NCBI GenBank assembly: GCA_024635655.1
Contig: JAGXIL010000085.1
Coordinates: 1-64,000 of the forward strand
DNA length: 64,000 nt
Reading direction: 5' to 3'
From: Gillisia sp.
GTDB taxonomy: Bacteria; Bacteroidota; Bacteroidia; Flavobacteriales; Flavobacteriaceae
Shown here: positions 48,301 through 57,245 of the stretch, piece after piece
Position numbering within the stretch: position 1 is the first letter of the stretch
Layout: each line of letters opens with the position of its first letter
Position numbers and translations under genes: made by a program
Notes under the pieces: generated by a model
What the model saw: only the letters and a program-made list of their open reading frames with translations
What the model was told of the DNA's origin: nothing
Database searches by the model: none

Positions 48301-48453
48301 AGTTTCGTAAAGCTGAACGCACAGACCCTAAATATATTTAAAATAACAACGTGAGCATACTGCAGACTTAATTTGTTTACAAGTAACAGGGTTTTAGATT
48401 TTATCCTAAGCCAATTTTTGGTTAAATTCACGGCATAAAAGAAAGCAGGAACT

Positions 48454-50775
48454 TTGGAATCTTATTTAGCTGAATTGAATGATGCCCAACGGGCGCCGGT
48501 CCTTCAAAAAGACGGGGCAATGATAGTAATTGCAGGTGCGGGATCTGGTAAGACCCGGGTTCTTACATACAGGATCGCATATTTAATGAGCAAGGGGGTT
48601 GACCCCTTCAACATTTTGGCCCTTACCTTTACAAATAAAGCGGCCCGGGAAATGAAAAAACGAATTTCCCAGATCGTAGGGAGCAGCGAGGCGAAAAATT
48701 TGTGGATGGGTACTTTCCATTCCATTTTTGCAAAAATGTTGCGGTTTGAAGCAGATAAACTTGGGTATCCTTCCAATTTCACCATTTATGATACCCAGGA
48801 CAGCCAGCGGCTTATAAGTGCCATCATCAAGGAAATGGCGCTGGATAAGGATGTTTATAAATACAAACAGGTCTATTCCCGCATCTCTTCCTATAAGAAC
48901 AGTCTAATAACGGTAAAAGCCTATTTTCAGAATCCGGAATTGATGGAGGCAGATGCCATGTCTAAAAAACCACGGCTGGGTGAGATCTACAAGAATTATG
49001 TAGATCGATGCTTTAAAGCCGGTGCAATGGATTTTGATGATCTTTTGCTGAAGACCAATGAATTATTAAACCGGTTTCCACAGGTACTGCAGAAATATCA
49101 GAACAGGTTCAGGTATATTTTGGTTGATGAGTACCAGGATACCAACCATTCCCAGTATTTGATCGTTAAGGCACTTTCAGATAAATTTCAGAATATTTGC
49201 GTTGTGGGTGATGATGCCCAAAGTATCTATGCCTTTCGGGGAGCGAATATCAATAACATTCTGAACTTTCAGAAGGATTACGATAATGTGCAGATGTACA
49301 GGCTGGAACAAAATTACCGATCTACCAAAAATATAGTAGAAGCCGCAAATTCTATTATCGAAAAAAATAAGACCAAACTCGATAAAGTAGTGTGGACAGC
49401 CAATGATGAAGGCGCCAAGATCGTGGTGAACCGGCTGATCAATGATGGAGAAGAAGGAAGGTTTGTGGCAAGTTCTATTTTTGAAAATAAAATGCAAAAT
49501 CAGCTTAACAATGGCGACTTTGCTATACTATACCGAACCAATGCACAAAGCCGTGCTATGGAAGATGCCTTGCGGAAAAGGGAGATCCCGTACCGGATCT
49601 ATGGCGGACTTTCATTCTACCAGCGAAAGGAGATCAAGGACGTGCTGTCTTACTTGAGACTGCTTGTAAATCCTAATGATGAGGAAGCTTTAAAACGGGT
49701 GATCAACTATCCCGCCCGGGGTATAGGCTCAACTACAATAGATAAATTGACCATTGTAGCCAATCAATACGGGAAATCCATTTTTGAGGTTATTGATAAT
49801 ATCGATCAATTAGATATCAAAATAAATTCCGGAACCCGTAATAAGCTCACGAATTTTGTGAACATGATCAAAAGCTTCACGATCCTCAATGAAAATGCCG
49901 ATGCTTTTACTGTTGCCGAAACGGTGGCAAAGAAAACAGGATTGATCCAGGAGCTAAAAAAAGATGGTACTCCGGAAGGAATTGCCAGAATTGAAAATAT
50001 TGAAGAATTGCTCAACGGGATCAGGGATTTTGTGGAAGGACAGAAAGAACTAGCCGATGCAACAGGATCTTTGACTGAATTCCTTGAAGATGTTGCCCTT
50101 GCTACTGATATGGACAAGGATACAGGAGATGATGACAGGGTAGCGCTTATGACCATTCACCTGGCAAAGGGGCTGGAATTTCCGTATGTGTATATAGTAG
50201 GGATGGAGGAAGATCTTTTTCCATCTGGTATGAGTATGAATACCCGTTCTGAGCTGGAAGAGGAACGTCGCCTTTTTTACGTGGCTCTTACCAGAGCTGA
50301 AAGACAGGCTTACCTAACCTATACCCAGTCCCGGTACCGTTGGGGAAAACTGATTGATGCAGAACCCAGCCGATTTATAGAAGAAATTGAAGCAGATTTC
50401 CTGGATTATATGATCCCTCAGGATGATTATAAGTATAAACCCCTTATTGATGCAGATATTTTTGGAGAAGTAGACAAGAGTAAATTAAGACAATTTAAAC
50501 CCACCGCAGGCTCCCCGCCACCGGCTCATAAGCCTAGTGAAGAGCAGTTGCGTAAGTTAAGGAAGCTAAGGCCTGCAAGTCCTGCCCCATCAGTTGGTGG
50601 AAATACAGATGGAATAAAACTGGAGGAGGGAAACCAGGTAGAACATATAAGGTTTGGCAAAGGAATGGTCCTGAAAATAGATGGAGTAGGGCAGGATAAG
50701 AAAGCAGAGATAAATTTTGAAAATGGTGGTATTAAAAAGTTGCTACTGCGTTTTGCGAAATTAAAGTTGCTTTAG
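48454..50775 (+). CDS. UvrD/PcrA-type DNA helicase
   Basis: A 773-residue superfamily 1A helicase. Q motif LNDAQRAPVLQ (residues 7-17), Walker A IAGAGSGKTRVL (about 26-37), LALTFTNKAAREM, Walker B VDEYQDTNHSQY, GDDAQSIYAFRGA, LEQNYRST, and the late motifs GLEFPYVYIVGMEEDLFPS and ALTRAERQAYLTY. The end is a Tudor-like domain (HIRFGKGMVLKIDG) as in PcrA. The start codon is TTG: an in-frame stop lies 18 bases upstream and the first ATG would cut the Q motif. Role: DNA repair and replication restart. Confidence 0.95.
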   Translation: MESYLAELNDAQRAPVLQKDGAMIVIAGAGSGKTRVLTYRIAYLMSKGVDPFNILALTFTNKAAREMKKRISQIVGSSEAKNLWMGTFHSIFAKMLRFEADKLGYPSNFTIYDTQDSQRLISAIIKEMALDKDVYKYKQVYSRISSYKNSLITVKAYFQNPELMEADAMSKKPRLGEIYKNYVDRCFKAGAMDFDDLLLKTNELLNRFPQVLQKYQNRFRYILVDEYQDTNHSQYLIVKALSDKFQNICVVGDDAQSIYAFRGANINNILNFQKDYDNVQMYRLEQNYRSTKNIVEAANSIIEKNKTKLDKVVWTANDEGAKIVVNRLINDGEEGRFVASSIFENKMQNQLNNGDFAILYRTNAQSRAMEDALRKREIPYRIYGGLSFYQRKEIKDVLSYLRLLVNPNDEEALKRVINYPARGIGSTTIDKLTIVANQYGKSIFEVIDNIDQLDIKINSGTRNKLTNFVNMIKSFTILNENADAFTVAETVAKKTGLIQELKKDGTPEGIARIENIEELLNGIRDFVEGQKELADATGSLTEFLEDVALATDMDKDTGDDDRVALMTIHLAKGLEFPYVYIVGMEEDLFPSGMSMNTRSELEEERRLFYVALTRAERQAYLTYTQSRYRWGKLIDAEPSRFIEEIEADFLDYMIPQDDYKYKPLIDADIFGEVDKSKLRQFKPTAGSPPPAHKPSEEQLRKLRKLRPASPAPSVGGNTDGIKLEEGNQVEHIRFGKGMVLKIDGVGQDKKAEINFENGGIKKLLLRFAKLKLL

Positions 50776-50856
50776 TGAAGTTAACTTCTCACAATCGTTA
50801 AAATTCTGTTAGGCTGCACCTGAATATTTTAGTGTTTTACTACATTAAAGTAAAAA

Positions 50857-51072
50857 ATGATAAGGGTAGGGAGCAAAGTGAAATGGAAGTGGGGCAAAGG
50901 AGTGGCCACCGGAACTGTCAAAGACACTTTTGACAGAAAGATCTCTACTGAAATAAAAGGAAGTAAAATAACCAGAAACGGGGAACCCGGAAATAAAGCT
51001 CTTTTTATTCAACAGGAAAATGGGAATGAAGTCTTGAAACTGGAAAGTGAAGTAGAGCGGTTAGAGGATTAG
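50857..51072 (+). CDS. DUF2945 (hypervirulence-associated TUDOR) protein
   Basis: A 71-residue protein, one small beta-barrel: GSKVKWKWGKGVATGTVKDT, then KISTEIKGSKITRNGEPGNK and ALFIQQENGNEVLKLESEVE. This is the DUF2945/HVA1 family, small Tudor-like proteins of unknown role found widely in bacteria and fungi. It lies between the helicase and Sua5 genes, 81 bases after the former. Confidence 0.88.
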   Translation: MIRVGSKVKWKWGKGVATGTVKDTFDRKISTEIKGSKITRNGEPGNKALFIQQENGNEVLKLESEVERLED

Positions 51073-51111
51073 AAACAAGGGTGAAATAAAAATTTGCGCC
51101 TATTAAAACAC

Positions 51112-51738
51112 ATGGAAATGGCAGAATTAATAAGAATCTATGAAGAGAATCCCAACGCAAAGGATATTAAAAAAGTTGTCGATGTACTTAGGAACGGAGG
51201 ATTGATCATATATCCTACAGATACAGTATATGGGTTGGGTTGTGATATCACCAATACCTCTGCACTGGAAAGGATCGCCCAAATTAAGAACGTAAAGCTC
51301 GATAAGGCTAATTTCTCCTTTATATGTCAGGATCTAAGTAATATATCTGATTATGTAAAACATATCGATACACAGACCTTTAAGATATTAAAGCGCTGTC
51401 TTCCGGGTCCTTACACTTTTATTTTACCGGGAAACAGTAATCTGCCGAGTGTATTCAAGAAGAAAAAGACGGTAGGAATACGGGTACCGAATAACAATAT
51501 TTGCATGGCGATCGTAAAACAATTGGGAAACCCAATTGTTTCCACCTCCATAAGAGATGAAGACGAAGTGATCGAGTATACTACAGATCCTGAGCTTATC
51601 CTTGAAAAGTGGGACAAACTTGTTGATATCGTGGTTGATGGGGGATACGGAGACAATACTCCCTCCACGGTAATAGACCTAACCACCAGTTCTCCTGAGG
51701 TCATAAGGCAGGGAAAAGGAAGCCTTGAGATTATGTAA
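51112..51738 (+). CDS. L-threonylcarbamoyladenylate synthase (Sua5/YrdC family)
   Basis: A 208-residue YrdC-fold protein. LRNGGLIIYPTDTVYGLGCD (about 27-46) holds the ATP/bicarbonate-binding K/R-S/T region of the family and KRCLPGPYTFILPGN follows, with GKGSLEIM near the end. It makes threonylcarbamoyl-AMP for the t6A37 modification of tRNA. The Sua5 C-terminal domain is absent, so this is the short YrdC/YciO-like form; assignment to TsaC rather than YciO is probable but not proven. ATG at 51112 is preferred over a TTG 18 bases upstream. Confidence 0.88.
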   Translation: MEMAELIRIYEENPNAKDIKKVVDVLRNGGLIIYPTDTVYGLGCDITNTSALERIAQIKNVKLDKANFSFICQDLSNISDYVKHIDTQTFKILKRCLPGPYTFILPGNSNLPSVFKKKKTVGIRVPNNNICMAIVKQLGNPIVSTSIRDEDEVIEYTTDPELILEKWDKLVDIVVDGGYGDNTPSTVIDLTTSSPEVIRQGKGSLEIM

Positions 51739-51759
51739 TAGAAATTATTTTAAACACAA

Positions 51760-51784
51760 AATCCCGCCACGTGCGGGTTTTTCT
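51760..51784 (+). terminator. Intrinsic terminator after the YrdC gene
   Basis: AATCCCGC and GCGGG pair around CACGT, followed by TTTTTCT. Confidence 0.88.
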
Positions 51785-51887
51785 ATGCTTAAAAATTGCC
51801 CTGGATTAAAATCCTATAATTTAAAGTAAATAATTACTCCTTCATCCCGGCAAAAAAACAGGCTGAGGTTAAAAATTGGAAATAAGA

Positions 51888-51917
51888 AAAGCCTCTGCAA
51901 AATGCAAAGGCTTTTAA
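51888..51917 (-). terminator. Intrinsic terminator after the OmpA-like gene
   Basis: AAAAGCCT...TGC and GCA...AGGCTTTT form an inverted repeat, 23 bases from the OmpA-like gene's stop, with T tract on the minus strand. Confidence 0.85.
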
Positions 51918-51939
51918 ATTTTCAAGAAGATTTTTCTTA

Positions 51940-52773
51940 TTATTTAGCAGTTTCCATACCTTCATCTATCAGGTCGTAGAACTGGTCTAATTTAGGAAGA
52001 ATAACGATTCTGGTTCTTCTGTTTGCCGCACGGCCATCAGCAGTTTCATTGGTAGCAAGTGGAATATAATAGCTTCTTCCGGCTGCAGTCATTCTTTCTG
52101 GTGGCACTCCAAAATCATTTTGAAGAACTCTTACTACAGAAGTAGCACGTTTAACACTAAGATCCCAGTTGTCTTCTATAACATTGGTTTTAATAGCCTG
52201 GTCATCTGTATGTCCTTCTACCATAAATTCAATATTTGGTCTGTTTTTTACTACTGTTGCAACTTTCCCAAGTACTTCTTTAGCACGGTTATTAAGACTC
52301 CATTTTCCGCTTTCGAATAAAAGTTTATCAGAAATTGATACGTAAACCACACCTTTCTCAACATTGATCTGGATGTCTTCATCGTCCATATTTCCAAGAA
52401 CCCCTTTAAGACTGGTAACCAAAGCAAGGGTTACAGAATCTTTTTTGGTAATGGCATCCTGCATCAACTGGATTTTCATATCTTTTTCTTTGATGCTCTC
52501 TAAAGATTTTTCAAGATTTTCAGCTTCTTTTTTAGAAAGGGTTGCTAGATCACCTACGTTGTTTAGTAATGCTGCATTTTGATTGTTCAGTGTTTTAATT
52601 TGAGTACCTATTCGGTCTTTCTCATCTAAACAAGAATTTAATTTTACAGTTGCAGTATTTAACTGATCCTGAGTTGTACGGTGTTCCGCTTCCAATTGGG
52701 CGTATTTCTTCTGAGATACACAAGAAGAAAACAGCAACGCCGCGGTCGCAGATAAAAGCATGAATTTTTTCAT
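51940..52773 (-). CDS. OmpA family lipoprotein
   Basis: A 277-residue lipoprotein (MKKFMLLSATAALLFSSC). A coiled coil fills about residues 25-125 (LEAEHRTTQDQLNTATVKLN and onward). The C-terminal OmpA domain binds peptidoglycan: VYVSISDKLLFESGKWSLNN, then FMVEGHTDDQAI (Asp for diaminopimelate binding) and the Arg in NRRTRIVIL. The pattern resembles Pal-like envelope spacers. Two exact TAnnTTTG elements precede it. Confidence 0.93.
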   Translation of the reverse strand: MKKFMLLSATAALLFSSCVSQKKYAQLEAEHRTTQDQLNTATVKLNSCLDEKDRIGTQIKTLNNQNAALLNNVGDLATLSKKEAENLEKSLESIKEKDMKIQLMQDAITKKDSVTLALVTSLKGVLGNMDDEDIQINVEKGVVYVSISDKLLFESGKWSLNNRAKEVLGKVATVVKNRPNIEFMVEGHTDDQAIKTNVIEDNWDLSVKRATSVVRVLQNDFGVPPERMTAAGRSYYIPLATNETADGRAANRRTRIVILPKLDQFYDLIDEGMETAK

Positions 52774-52816
52774 AATTGGGATAATTTCGTTTTTTTATTT
52801 ATTGTTAGAGATTCTC

Positions 52817-52833
52817 CAAAGCTATCAAATCTA
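52817..52833 (-). promoter_or_regulatory. Two -7 promoter elements before the OmpA-like gene
   Basis: On the minus strand TAGATTTG (52833-52826) and TAGCTTTG (52824-52817) both match TAnnTTTG exactly, nine bases apart, giving a leader of about 40 bases. Either or both could be used. Confidence 0.6.
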
Positions 52834-52864
52834 ATGCCATTTAACTAACTTTTAACGTTAAACC

Positions 52865-53857
52865 TTAGAGCTTTGGGTATTTATTGTTACCTAGTATATA
52901 ATGATTGCAAACAACGGAATTTTTAGAAAAATATCCCAACCTTTGAGTGCTTTTTTTTCGCTTTTTTAGCAGCAGCAGCAGGTGCTGGTAAAAATTTAGG
53001 TGTGCCTTGAACACAGCAGAAAAATGCCCCCAGTTGCCGGAGAATAAAAATCTGAGAGCTGCCAACCCATCCAGGATCATTCTTACGGTCACTACCCAGA
53101 AAAGATCATGGGAAGGAAGATTTTTAACAAGGTTAAAAAGGCTGTTCCTGAAATTAAAATATGTCTTTCTAGGATTCATACTGCTCAAAGTAGCGCCACC
53201 CACATGATATACCACAGATCTATAGGTATACATCACAGTGTAACCCGCATTGTACAATCGCCAGCAAAGATCTATTTCCTCCTGATGTGCAAAATAATCT
53301 TCATCAAGTGCTCCAACTTCATAAAAAGCCTTTTTTCTTATGGCAAGGCAGGCACCGCTTGCCCAAAAGATTTCGGCCTCATCATCATATTGCCCATGAT
53401 CTTTTTCCAAAGATTCAAAAATTCTTCCCCGGCAGTAAGGATACCCAAATCGATCAATAAACCCTCCGGCTGCCCCGGCATATTCAAAATATTCAGGATC
53501 TTTGAAGTCCAGGATTTTTGGCTGCACCGCGGCTACTTTTTCCCGGGATTTGAAAACAGATAAAATGGCTTCAAGCCAATGCGGTGTGACCTGTACATCG
53601 CTGTTGAGTAAAACAACAATGTCTTCTTCGACATGGGCAAGGGCATCGTTATAGCCTTTGGCATACCCCCCGTTGACCTTATTCTGAATGATCTTTACAG
53701 TTGGAAAATTTTCGGTAACATATTTTACTGAACGGTCTGAAGAAGCATTATCTGCAACATATACTGTTGCTTCGGGGGAAAATTTTACAACATCTGGTAA
53801 AAACTGCTTTAGCAATTGTTTTCCATTCCAGTTTAAAATTACAACTCCTATGGTCAT
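52865..53857 (-). CDS. Glycosyltransferase family 2
   Basis: A 330-residue GT-A enzyme: VVILNWNGKQLLKQFLPDVV at the start, VADNASSDRSVKYV (about 34-47), NGGYAKGYNDAL, the metal-binding VVLLNSDVQV, and the acceptor region EEIDLCWRLYNAGYTVMYTY. Ends with a basic region (LLKKRKKSTQR) after hydrophobic helices near LFWVVTVRMILDGLAAL, so it is membrane-associated. Rhamnosyl- or similar transfer to a surface polysaccharide is likely; donor unknown. The ATG at 53857 starts directly at the fold and is preferred to 53902. Confidence 0.92.
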   Translation of the reverse strand: MTIGVVILNWNGKQLLKQFLPDVVKFSPEATVYVADNASSDRSVKYVTENFPTVKIIQNKVNGGYAKGYNDALAHVEEDIVVLLNSDVQVTPHWLEAILSVFKSREKVAAVQPKILDFKDPEYFEYAGAAGGFIDRFGYPYCRGRIFESLEKDHGQYDDEAEIFWASGACLAIRKKAFYEVGALDEDYFAHQEEIDLCWRLYNAGYTVMYTYRSVVYHVGGATLSSMNPRKTYFNFRNSLFNLVKNLPSHDLFWVVTVRMILDGLAALRFLFSGNWGHFSAVFKAHLNFYQHLLLLLKKRKKSTQRLGYFSKNSVVCNHYILGNNKYPKL

Positions 53858-53952
53858 TGAAAAATTCTTTGTAAGTAGGTAAGACCGAAAATAAAAGTTC
53901 AAAAGTACAATAATAATGACAGGTTATAGCTTCAGAAAAGATGAAGGGACAT

Positions 53953-54399
53953 TTAAAACTCGTAGTTGGGAAGATCCGGCAGGAAAATATATTTTTCTTC
54001 CGTGTAATCCATCCGGCAATAAAAATGTTCCAGGCCATTGGTTACCATTAGATACTTAGACCTAATTGCCATGTTGTAACGCGCGATCTGGTCAAAAGTA
54101 GCCTGGGTAATCTTTACTCCGGGGGCTTTACATTCTACCAGGAGGTGAATTTCTCCCCCGGAATTGTATACCACTACATCGTACCGTTTGATAATTGAAC
54201 CAATTTTTAACTGTTTCTCAACATTAATGTGGCTTAGTGGGTAAGATTTTTCGGTAATAAGGTATTGAACCGTATGAAGCCTGACCCATTCTTCGGGCGT
54301 AAGAATTATAAACTTTTTCCGTACCTGATCAAAAGCGGCTATTTTATTTTCGCTATTTTTGAACCGAAATGTATAATTTGGAAAATTCAGTTTTTGCAT
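53953..54399 (-). CDS. Orphan HsdR N-terminal-type nuclease-like protein
   Basis: A 148-residue protein of the HSDR_N_2 type. PD-(D/E)XK elements are visible: Glu in TPEEWVRLHTVQYLI, Asp in IIKRYDVVVYNS, and E-x-K in HLLVECKAPGV. No methylase, specificity or helicase gene is nearby, so this is a stand-alone copy. Such proteins are very common in Bacteroidota next to holA, as here (divergent, 121 bases apart), which suggests a conserved DNA-linked function rather than restriction. Confidence 0.88.
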   Translation of the reverse strand: MQKLNFPNYTFRFKNSENKIAAFDQVRKKFIILTPEEWVRLHTVQYLITEKSYPLSHINVEKQLKIGSIIKRYDVVVYNSGGEIHLLVECKAPGVKITQATFDQIARYNMAIRSKYLMVTNGLEHFYCRMDYTEEKYIFLPDLPNYEF

Positions 54400-54520
54400 A
54401 AGGTCAAATTAACAAATTTATTAGGGGTTCTGTCAACAGAAATCAGCAGAATTTTCCCCGCGTGGCAGGATTATACCCCGATGGTCTAAAAAAATAATTT
54501 CCAGGCCATAAAAAATTTCC

Positions 54521-55525
54521 ATGGAAGAAGCAGTACAAATAGTTCAGGCGATAAAAAGAGGAGAGGTAAAACCGATCTACTTCTTGATGGGGGAGGAACC
54601 CTATTACATTGATAAAATTGCCGGGTTTATAGAAGCAAGCCTTCTTTCAGAAGAAGAAAAAGGTTTTAATCAAATGGTGCTCTACGGAAGGGATGCCAGT
54701 ATTGATGAGATCATTAGCAATGCCAAACGCTATCCCATGATGGCAGAGCGGCAGGTAGTGATCATAAAAGAAGCACAGGACCTTTCCCGAAGCATTGACA
54801 AGCTTGAACCTTATGCAGAAAATCCTCAGGCCACAACCACCCTGGTTTTTTGTTATAAATACAAGAAGATCGATAAACGGAAAAAATTGTACAAACTGAT
54901 CTCTAAAACCGGGGTCATGTTTGAGGGAAAACGATTATATGAAAATCAGGTAGCAGGCTGGATTCAGAAAACCTTAAAATCCCGAAACTATCAAATATCT
55001 CCAAAAGCGGCTCAAATGCTGGTAGAATTTTTGGGTATGGATTTGAGTAAGATCGATAATGAATTACAGAAGCTTCAACTTATTTTACCCGCCGGTTCCC
55101 TGATCACTCCGGAATTGATCGAAGAGAATATTGGAATTAGCAAAGATTTCAACAATTTTGAACTTCGGAAAGCGGTGGGATTAAAAGATGTTCTTAAAAC
55201 ACACCAGATCATAAATTATTTTTCCCAGAATCCGCGGGACAATCCTATGGTTGTTACCGTATCCCTCCTTTTTTCCTATTTTTCCCAGATCTTACAATAT
55301 CACGGCTTAACAGATAAATCTAAAGCCAATGTCGCAAAACAATTAAAGGTGAGTCCTTATTTTGTATCAGATTACATAGTTGCTGCAAATAATTATCCAA
55401 TGAAAAAGGCCAGCCACGCAATAGGTTACCTGCGGGAAGCCGACGTTAAAGGGAAAGGTGTTGGAGCGGCGAATATTCAGCAGGGTGACCTTTTAAAAGA
55501 ACTTATGGTAAAAATCATGCGATAG
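54521..55525 (+). CDS. holA: DNA polymerase III subunit delta
   Basis: A 334-residue AAA+-like clamp-loader subunit: IYFLMGEEPYYIDKIAGFIE (about 18-37, without a P-loop as expected for delta), RYPMMAERQVVIIKEAQDLS, the three-domain layout and the C-terminal collar GYLREADVKGKGVGA. It opens the sliding clamp. Its stop TAG is followed immediately by the ATG of menA. Confidence 0.96.
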   Translation: MEEAVQIVQAIKRGEVKPIYFLMGEEPYYIDKIAGFIEASLLSEEEKGFNQMVLYGRDASIDEIISNAKRYPMMAERQVVIIKEAQDLSRSIDKLEPYAENPQATTTLVFCYKYKKIDKRKKLYKLISKTGVMFEGKRLYENQVAGWIQKTLKSRNYQISPKAAQMLVEFLGMDLSKIDNELQKLQLILPAGSLITPELIEENIGISKDFNNFELRKAVGLKDVLKTHQIINYFSQNPRDNPMVVTVSLLFSYFSQILQYHGLTDKSKANVAKQLKVSPYFVSDYIVAANNYPMKKASHAIGYLREADVKGKGVGAANIQQGDLLKELMVKIMR

Positions 55526-56428
55526 ATGGTAAAACTTAAAACCTGGGTAAGTGCAGCAAGATTAAGAACTCTTCCCTTATCCATTTCAGGAATTATCGTT
55601 GGAACTACCATTGCTGTGCAGCAAGGAAACTTTAGTGTTGTAATATTCATTCTTGCACTTGGAACCACCCTTGGACTGCAGATCCTTTCCAATTTCGCCA
55701 ATGATTATGGAGACGGAGTAAAAGGTACAGATAACGAAGACAGGGTAGGTCCGGCACGGGCCATTCAGAGCGGGTTGATCTCCAGGAAAGAAATGAGACT
55801 TGGGATCACAGCCACTGCAGTTGCTACTTTTTTACTCGCAGTTCTTTTAATATATACCGCATTCGGTACAAGAAATTTTCTGTATGCCGTTATCTTCTTT
55901 CTTTTGGGATTAGGGGCAATTGCAGCTGCCATTAAGTATACAGTTGGAAATAACGCCTACGGCTACAGAGGCCTTGGTGATGTTTTTGTATTCCTCTTTT
56001 TTGGTTTGGTAGGAGTTTACGGATCTTATTTTTTATATACCTTAGAGCTGAACTGGAAAGTTTTTCTTCCTGCATCGGCCATTGGTTTCTTTAGTGCCGG
56101 AGTCTTAAACCTCAATAATATGCGGGACCGGCAAAGTGATGAAAAAGCAGGGAAAAATACGCTGGTTGTAAAACTAGGGGAAGAAAAGGCAAGGAATTAT
56201 CATTATTTTTTAATTATTGGAGCTGTTTTATGCCTGGTAATATTTTCTGTACTTACAGCAGAAGAATTAAGTGATTTTTTATATCTACTAGGATTTATTC
56301 CACTTATGTTGCATCTAAAGAGAGTGGAGCAGAATCAAAATCCTATGCTTTTAGATCCGGAACTAAAAGTTCTGGCACTAACAACTTTTTTAATTTCCAT
56401 ATTATTTGGAGTAGGATTGATCTTATAA
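55526..56428 (+). CDS. menA: 1,4-dihydroxy-2-naphthoate octaprenyltransferase
   Basis: A 300-residue UbiA-family integral membrane protein with about nine helices. Prenyl diphosphate-binding Asp motif: FANDYGDGVKGTDNEDRVGP (about 64-83); second Asp motif: LNNMRDRQSDEKAGKNTL (about 192-209). It attaches the isoprenoid chain to DHNA in menaquinone synthesis. Zero spacing to holA; UPF0173 follows 87 bases later. Confidence 0.95.
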   Translation: MVKLKTWVSAARLRTLPLSISGIIVGTTIAVQQGNFSVVIFILALGTTLGLQILSNFANDYGDGVKGTDNEDRVGPARAIQSGLISRKEMRLGITATAVATFLLAVLLIYTAFGTRNFLYAVIFFLLGLGAIAAAIKYTVGNNAYGYRGLGDVFVFLFFGLVGVYGSYFLYTLELNWKVFLPASAIGFFSAGVLNLNNMRDRQSDEKAGKNTLVVKLGEEKARNYHYFLIIGAVLCLVIFSVLTAEELSDFLYLLGFIPLMLHLKRVEQNQNPMLLDPELKVLALTTFLISILFGVGLIL

Positions 56429-56515
56429 TTTAAGGAACATTAAATTTTTTTCCCTCGGAGCGGTAAAATACAGGATCAATGCTTATTTTTATATTTAACC
56501 TTTAAAATTCTTTCC

Positions 56516-57196
56516 ATGCAAATTACCTTTTACGGCCATAATTCCTTTGGAATTAAAATAGGAGATGTAAACCTTATTATAGATCCTTTTATTACCGGAA
56601 ATGATCTTGTAAAAGATAAAATTGATCTGGAAGATCTTGAGGCAGATTATATTTTGTTGACTCATGCGCATCAGGATCATACCCTGGATGCCGAAGCTTT
56701 GGCAAAAAGAACGGGAGCAGTAATTGTAAGCAATTATGAAATCGCTAATCACTATGAGAGCAAAGGTCTTGAAGTGCATCCTATGAACCACGGAGGAAGC
56801 TGGGATTTTGAATTTGGGAATGTGAAATACGTAAATGCCATTCATACCAGTTCATTCCCGGACGGGAGCTATGGAGGCCAACCCGGAGGATTTGTAATAG
56901 AGAGTGAACACAAGAATATTTATATTGCAGGTGATACTGCCCTTACCATGGATATGAAACTCATCCCGTTAAGGACAAATCTTGACCTGGCAATCTTACC
57001 TATTGGAGATAATTTTACCATGGGAGTAGAGGATGCGATTATTGCAAGTGATTTTGTGGAATGTGATAAGATCATTGGGTGTCACTACGATACCTTTGGA
57101 TACATTGAAATTGATCACGAAGAGGCAAAACGGAAATTTTACGAAAAAGGAAAAGATCTGATGTTGCTTGAAATAGGAGAGAGTATTGAACTTTAA
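56516..57196 (+). CDS. UPF0173 family metallo-beta-lactamase-fold hydrolase
   Basis: A 226-residue protein with the family signature THAHQDHTLDAEAL (HxHxDH metal site, about 50-63), TSSFPDGSYGGQPGGFVI and YIAGDTALTMDMKL, then GCHYDTFGYIEID. Full length for UPF0173. General hydrolase of unknown substrate; here it lies between menA and menC, an arrangement recurrent in Flavobacteriia. Confidence 0.93.
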   Translation: MQITFYGHNSFGIKIGDVNLIIDPFITGNDLVKDKIDLEDLEADYILLTHAHQDHTLDAEALAKRTGAVIVSNYEIANHYESKGLEVHPMNHGGSWDFEFGNVKYVNAIHTSSFPDGSYGGQPGGFVIESEHKNIYIAGDTALTMDMKLIPLRTNLDLAILPIGDNFTMGVEDAIIASDFVECDKIIGCHYDTFGYIEIDHEEAKRKFYEKGKDLMLLEIGESIEL

Positions 57197-57245
57197 ATAA
57201 TAATTTCTTTAACCCTCGATCATGGGGGAGTTTGATACCCTACAT

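Noticed and set aside
53953-54399. Type I restriction system
   Set aside because: Only an HsdR N-terminal-like domain is present; hsdM, hsdS and the helicase part are absent.
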